Notes under the pieces: generated by a model
Databases searched by the model: none
Told to the model about the DNA's origin: nothing
What the model saw: only the letters and a program-made list of their open reading frames with translations
Program-made: the position numbers and the translations under genes
Source: Piromyces finnis
Lineage: Eukaryota; Neocallimastigomycota; Neocallimastigomycetes; Neocallimastigales; Neocallimastigaceae
NCBI GenBank assembly: GCA_002104945.1
Contig: MCFH01000026.1
Span: 310,001 to 374,000 of the forward strand
Length of the DNA: 64,000 nucleotides
Direction: 5' to 3'
Part shown: one piece after another, positions 58,029-64,000 of the stretch
How the letters are laid out: each line of letters opens with the position of its first letter
Position numbering within the stretch: the first letter of the stretch is position 1

Positions 58029-58785
58029 TACTACTACTACTGCTACTACTACTAATACTAATACTACTACTAATACTACTACTAATACTAATACTACTAC
58101 TACTACTAATACTACTACTAATACTAATACTAATACTAATACTAATACTAATACTAATACTACTACTAATACTAATACTACTACTAATACTAATACTAAT
58201 ACTAATACTAATACTAATACTAATACTAATACTACTACTAATACTAATACTAATACTAATACTAATACTAATACTAATACTAATACTAATACTAATACTA
58301 ATACTAATACTAATACTAATACTAATACTAATACTAATACTAATACTAATACTAATACTAATACTAATACTAATACTAATACTAATACTAATACTAATAC
58401 TAATACTAATACTAATACTAATACTAATACTACTACTAATACTACTACTAATACTACTACTAATACTACTACTAATACTACTACTAATACTACTACTAAT
58501 ACTAATACTACTACTACTACTACTAATACTAATACTAATACTAATACTAATACTAATACTAATACTAATACTAATACTAATACTAATACTAATACTAATA
58601 CTAATACTAATACTAATACTAATACTAATACTAATACTAATACTAATACTAATACTAATACTAATACTAATACTAATACTAATACTAATACTAATACTAA
58701 TACTAATACTAATACTAATACTAATACTAATACTAATACTAATACTAATACTAATACTAATATTAATACTAATACAATTATTAAA
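58029..58785. repeat. ACTAAT hexanucleotide array (with ACT trinucleotide slips)
   Basis: About 750 bases of ACTAAT units mixed with ACTACT units. The first 200 bases and a block at about 58428-58525 are ACT-richer; the rest is nearly pure ACTAAT. The long open frames on both strands (T/N and S/I repeats) are translations of the array and should not be called genes. Confidence 0.95.
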
Positions 58786-59125
58786 AGGTAATATGGATAT
58801 CAAAGATATAAAAAAAATTTACTAAGCTAAATGAAGATGAATTATCGATTGTAAAAGAATTCTATATTTTACAATCTAAATTATAAAGTCAACGATTTAG
58901 CATTAATATTTGAACTTGACAAGATGCGTATACTAAAAAAATTTAGATGAATTGGGATTAGCTACTAAAGAAAGAGGAATAATAAAAAAGAAGATTATCA
59001 AAAATAAGGTTGAAATAAACTTTAATAAAAAGACAATATTTAATATTAAAAGATCTCTTGGAAACATTTTATTTAAAGATATGTCATTTAGAAATTGTAG
59101 TAAAAAAAAAAAAGTGTAAATGTAC
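58776..59125 (+). pseudogene. Broken inverted copy of the 57.2-kb small basic gene
   Basis: Similarity to the minus-strand gene at 57193-57672 starts around ATTATTAAAAGG (58780), just inside the array end, and runs through MDIKDIKK, KLNEDELSIVKEFY, DLALIFELDKMRIL and ELGLATKERGIIKKK. The frame is broken at least three times: after MDIKDIKK, after EFY by small indels, and after KMRIL where an A-run gained bases. In-frame stops follow each break. The copy lacks the first ~36 residues, as if cut by the array. It is not expected to make a functional protein. Confidence 0.82.
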
Positions 59126-60293
59126 TTGCAGTTAAAGTAATATATATATATATATTTTAAATTTAGTTGTACTGGATGTATATGAAAATAATTTATATTA
59201 AAAATTCTTATTTTTATGATAATATAATACGATAATTCTGATCTAATTATAAATAATGATTAATTAAATAAAGAAATCATCAACATGGCATCTAATCCAA
59301 TAGTATCAATAAAGGATTCATAATGGCAATAATGTTTCTGGTTCAATTATGGAGGAGCCTTCTATATATCAATAAATTTTTAAACATTTACCTAAATATA
59401 ATTTTATAGGCATATATGATAAAAAGAATATATAAATTAATTGTATATTTTTTTAACAATTAAATAAAATTAAAGGGAATAATGATATTTTAAATATAGT
59501 TATTAATGATTCTAAAAGTATAATAGGTGATAAATAATGAATATATAAATAAAATATAAAATATAAAATTATTTTTCATTTTAAATAAAGGATTAGCAAT
59601 TTTAATAATTGTTCTGATAACAACAATATATATACATTAATAAACAAAATGGTAAATATATAATGCTACTACTATACCGCTATACTGTTGGAAATAGGTG
59701 AAGATTCTAATAGAAAATGTTGAAATGAATATTAATCTTTAAAAATTATCTAATGGATATAAGTAATTATTAAATATGAATTTTTTTTTTATTATGATAA
59801 CCAAATTTGTATTTATATATTTTTATGTACTTTTGTATGTTTTAATTATATCCTAGTATTTATATACTTTTAAAATATTTAATGTAAAGAATAAAATTCT
59901 TTCTTTTCGTAGAGTGATTTTTCAGTATTAAAAAAAAAAAAAACACATAAGATGAAGTTATATATATAAATAATAAAACAATTTAAATTATTTTTCTAAT
60001 TTTGTTTTATTTTATTTTCGAAATTTAATAATGAAACATAATAAAACATTGAAAAATAATGGTTTTTTTTTATTATGATGAATTTATACAATTATGTTGT
60101 AAAAAATAAATAAAGAAAAAAGAGAAAAAAAAAGACAAACTATAAAGATAAATAATATAAATGAACCATTTCTTTTTTTCTCTCTAGATAATAATTAAAA
60201 ATAATGATAATATACACAATTTCTATTATACAATGAATTATTAAAAAGAAAAAAAAAAATGTTTTCTTTTATTTTTTTGTTATAATAATTAAA
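59126..60293. other. Intergenic DNA with possible decayed coding remnants
   Basis: Fragments such as LAILIIVLITTIYI (near 59592) and a Ser/Ile-rich stretch near 59286-59380 look like scraps of a membrane-protein gene broken by many stops. Too degraded to assign. The rest is A/T-rich. Confidence 0.3.
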
Positions 60294-63200
60294 TTACTTT
60301 TTATTTTCGTATTCAATAGTATCGTAGAAGTCATTTTGAGCTTGAGTAATTAATTCCTATATATAAATAATTATATAAATTATATATTTTAGTATATATA
60401 GATGTATATATTTTTTGAATAACTAATATTTTATATAGATGTATATATTTTTTGAATAAATAATATTTTATAAAGATGTATATATTTTTTTCAAATAATA
60501 TTTCATTTACTTGAATAGTTTCAGCGCTTGGTTCTGGTAAGGCATCTGCCTTTTTAAGTTGTTTAACACGTTTTTCTCTGAGTGTACTTTCTAGAGCCTT
60601 TTCTCTTTTACCTTCACGTTCTAACATCTATATAAATTTATTTGTTTATTTAGAGAATAAACAAAAAAAAATAAAAATAATTTGTTTTTAGTATAAAATA
60701 TAAAAAAATATTGTATAATAATTATTATTTAATTTCAATAGGATTAAGAATAATTAAAAAGGTAAAAAGTAAAAAAAAAAAAAAAAGCTTTTTTTTTTTT
60801 TAAACATACTTCAGAGAATATTTTCTTTTCATTATTTTGAATATTGACTAAACCATCAGATAAACCTAAGAGAGTTGTAGTACCATCTCTTGCACCTACA
60901 GCTAACATTTTACCTTGTTCTTGAGCTTGTATAGTATGAATTGGTGCATCACAAACTTGGAATGTAAGTGTTGGATCATTTTGTTTAAATAGAAGATCCC
61001 AAACATCTATAGAACCATCCATTTTTGTAGTATATAAGACACTGGGTCTAGTAGTACTCCAACAACCATCAGTTAAGTATGGTGTAGAATTTTTAGTTAT
61101 AAGAAGTGGGAATTTAACATCTTCAGACCATATCTTTTATAGATTACCATTAAAAATGGTGATAAAGAAAAAAAAATTAAGTAAAATAAAAAAAAGAAAG
61201 TTTAACATTTTATTCATTTAATATGTTAGAAAAATAATATATATATGCTAACCTTGCATGACCAATCACCAATAGTTAAGAAGTTCTTTAAGAAGAATGG
61301 ATTTCTCTTTAAAATTTTATTTATTTGAATAATTTATCATTCAAATTAATGAAAAAAAAAATAGCAATGTTAATGTTAATATATTTATATTTTTTTTTTT
61401 GAAAAAAAGAAATAATAATTTTTTACAAATAAATAAAAAAAAAGGTATTTCAATTTACTCTTAAGGAATAAATTGGTCCTAAATGAGCTGGATAGTTATG
61501 AACAATTTTTTCAGCAGCTGTTTTTCCTTTTTTATTACAAATTAAAATGTTACCAGTTTCAGTACCAATCATGAATTTAGTTGGCTATAGATATGCATAT
61601 TAATTAATTTCAATGAAAAAGAATAGTTAAATATATAGAGATGAATTAAATATTATAATTAAAATGGATTAATAAATAGATTATTTTATTATCATTATTT
61701 TTAAATAAATAAATAAGTATACATATATATATATATATATATATTATTTCTGAATATTTACCATAGTAGATTCAAAATCTATGGTAGTACCACCAACGAT
61801 TTTTCCATTCTTTTCAGCATCAATTAATAAAGTTTCTGTAGGTTCACTTAATTTTCTAATATCCCACCATAAACATTTACCATCTGTAGATACTGAGAAG
61901 AATTCGGAACCTGATTTAGATTGAATCCAAGATAAACCAAATACGGGATCATTATGACTTTTTTCAATTAAAGAGGAATCTACTGGATATTGACCTTTTC
62001 TTAAATCCCAATAGGCTAATTTTATTAAAGATATTTAAAAATGTATATAAAAATATAAAAATAAAAATTTCATGTTTTTTTTTTTTTTTTTTTTTTTGTT
62101 GTTGTTGTTGTTGTTTGAAATATATAAATTTATTGAAGATTATAGATATAGATATTTATTAGTTTATTATATATATTGGTGTAATATTTAATATTATTAA
62201 TGAAAAAAGTATATATATATGTATAATGACAAATCAATGTAATAGTATAATGATACATTACAGACTAAACCATTGTAGGAACCACCAATTAAGATATGTG
62301 GGTCCTTTGGGTTATATTTTAAAGTGACAAGAGGTGAGGAAGGTGTAATAGTTTGATCAATAACATTTGGATTTTCAATATCCCAAATATAGGAATCTAA
62401 ACACATATTATATGGCATTTTTTGGAATTGAAGTATTGAATAGGCGACAGCAATTTTATGGTTATCATCTGGATACCATGAAACACATGATGCAGCTCTC
62501 TTTATTGGATTTGGATCACTATTTTTTTATGTTATTGTGATATTATTTAGTATTATATGAATACGAATATATACATATATATTTTTTTGTTTTTTATAAT
62601 AATTTATAAAAACATTCATCATGATAATGAATAAGGTTGTTGTTTTAAAATAACAAAATGAATAGGAATAATAATTATTTAAATATTATAAAAACAAAAT
62701 TAATTAATTATATACAATATATATGTGTATATATTATGTTATAAATTAAGAAAGATGTATATTTAAAAGGTTTTTTTTTTATTATAATAGATATTGTTGT
62801 GGTAATATATTTTCATTTTTATTTTCCTGTCTCCACCTTTTTTATTATTATTACTGATAATATATATAATAAATAATATTTACCGATAAACATTATAAGT
62901 TTTAAGTGATGGTGGTTCAACCACTGGTGGTTCAGATTCAATTTCATCTTTAAAGTATTCTTCATAAATATCAATAGCATTATTTTGTTTAATACATTGT
63001 TCCATGGTCTATTCAATATTTCATTTTTTTTTTATTTTCATATTTTTAATTTAATGTGCGTCAAGGGGTGATAAAAAAAAAAATTATATAAATTATATAA
63101 AATAAAATAAAAAAGTTAAAAATGTTATTTTACAAAACTACTTTTATCAATTATTTTTTTTTTCTTTTTTTTTTGTATCAAATTTATTGAAAAAAACAAT

Positions 63201-63929
63201 TTTCCGAGAAAAATTAATAACGAATAAATGTTACTATTGTAGTATATTAATCATCATGAATGAAGGTGTCTTACATCACCAAGAGTTTTAACTGATTTAA
63301 TATATTCTTCATCTTTTTCAATTTTTTTCCTATAACGAATAGTATGTTCTACATCTGAAGGATCAACATCTTTAGGCCATCCACCTTGTAAATGTAATAT
63401 ACCTTGATTTGCAAAAGTTAAACTTTCAGTATTTACCTTTTTGATTATTATTATTATTTATAAAAAAAAAAAAAAAAAAGGTATACATATATATAATTTT
63501 TTAATAAATATCTATTATTTTTTTATGAATTAACTATTTCATTTCTTAAAAAAAAAAAAAAAAAAAAAGAAAACTATGTTGAATATTTTAAATATTTTAT
63601 TATATAATATTTTTAAAAGTTTTTATCCATTATAATTTTCTTTTTTATTATTATCCAAAAGGTTAAACTTCATCATTTAGAAAATATTATAGATAAAATA
63701 AAATAAATAATAAAAAAAAAACATCCGAATTAATTTATATTATTACTTCATGTTCAGATTGTTCAGGAACACATTGACATTCCACTGAACAAAACTTTTT
63801 TTCGGTAAAATTTTCCATATAGCTTGGATCTGGTTCTATATCCACAGATTGCCATGCTGGTTTATTTCTAAATAATGGTTGTTTTCCAAATTCATTTCTT
63901 TTCCTCTGATATACATAGACAATTTCCAT
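60294..63929 (-). CDS. Axonemal outer-arm dynein intermediate chain (DNAI2/IC2 type), 10 exons
   Basis: WD40 intermediate chain of the flagellar outer dynein arm (human DNAI2, Chlamydomonas IC69). Minus-strand exons: 63747-63929, 63275-63436, 62884-63008, 62262-62518, 61762-62015, 61459-61584, 61253-61306, 60810-61133, 60511-60627 and 60294-60356; 554 residues, all in frame. The start [17 protein letters not shown] is nearly identical to DNAI2. Then come [31 protein letters not shown] and a WD40 propeller with [77 protein letters not shown] and [19 protein letters not shown]. It ends in the charged helix [20 protein letters not shown]. The acidic C-terminal tail of the human protein is shorter here. 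It implies a flagellated life stage. Confidence 0.96.
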
Positions 63930-64000
63930 TTTATAGCAAGCTTTTTTTTTTTTTTTTTTTTTTTATATCGAAATGGGTATTATAAAATGCTTTATATTAG

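Noticed and set aside
58012-58803. Long open frames of 259 (plus) and 271 (minus) codons
   Set aside because: They are pure translations of the ACTAAT/ACT array (Thr-Asn and Ser-Ile repeats), open on both strands because the unit has no stop in those frames.

Overview
The window is nuclear DNA from a eukaryote with an extremely A+T-rich genome and many short, canonical GT-AG introns. The best fit is an anaerobic gut fungus (Neocallimastigomycota). Four signs point that way. (1) A secreted CotH-family protein ends in two tandem Cys-rich fungal dockerin (CBM10-type) modules, a hallmark of that phylum's cellulosomes. (2) There is a Bem1/Scd2-type polarity scaffold (SH3-PX-PB1), which is fungal. 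(3) There is a complete axonemal dynein intermediate chain (DNAI2 type), so the organism makes motile flagella, as chytrid-like zoospores do. (4) Intergenic DNA is almost pure A/T with long tetra- and trinucleotide arrays. No rRNA, tRNA, transposase or CRISPR array was recognised.

Layout: OLA1 GTPase (+, 0.6-3.0 kb); TTAG/TTTA array; TATA-binding protein (+, 5.1-6.6 kb); a desert with a candidate structured RNA at 8.2-8.6 kb; a small single-pass membrane protein (-, 10.2 kb); another TTTA array; a secreted GPI-anchored-type protein (+, 13.9 kb); BEM1-like scaffold (-, 15.5-16.8 kb); a desert with two candidate RNA islands (18.2 and 20.7 kb) and two ATT/AAT arrays; SLC35F5-like transporter (+, 21.7-23.8 kb); SMN homologue (+, 24.3-26.5 kb); SERF protein (-, 27.0-27.8 kb); a four-pass membrane protein (-, 29.3-30.2 kb); a 19-bp minisatellite; the dockerin-bearing CotH protein (-, 31.9-37.0 kb); REI1 zinc-finger ribosome factor (+, 39.2-41.1 kb); two tandem C/D-box snoRNA candidates (-, 42.0-42.3 kb); a 1,368-residue ankyrin protein (-, 43.3-47.4 kb); a 6-kb desert with an AAAT/ACAT array; a TLDc-domain protein (+, 53.8-54.9 kb); a small unknown protein (-, 57.2 kb) whose broken inverted copy lies across a 0.75-kb ACTAAT array (58.8-59.1 kb); and the dynein intermediate chain DNAI2 (-, 60.3-63.9 kb).

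The genes form no operon-like unit. They are a typical mix of housekeeping functions: translation and ribosome maturation (OLA1, REI1), basal transcription (TBP), snRNP assembly (SMN), polarity (BEM1), the flagellum (DNAI2) and secreted surface functions (CotH-dockerin, GPI-type protein). Exon structures were built by hand from protein-family continuity, and each multi-exon model given closes in frame except OLA1 exon 5, where my count is one base uncertain. The most unusual items are a CotH-dockerin protein with about five copies of a 160-180-residue repeat ahead of its catalytic part, the paired snoRNA candidates whose terminal stems differ in sequence yet both pair, and several GC-rich structured islands in otherwise A/T-only intergenic DNA.
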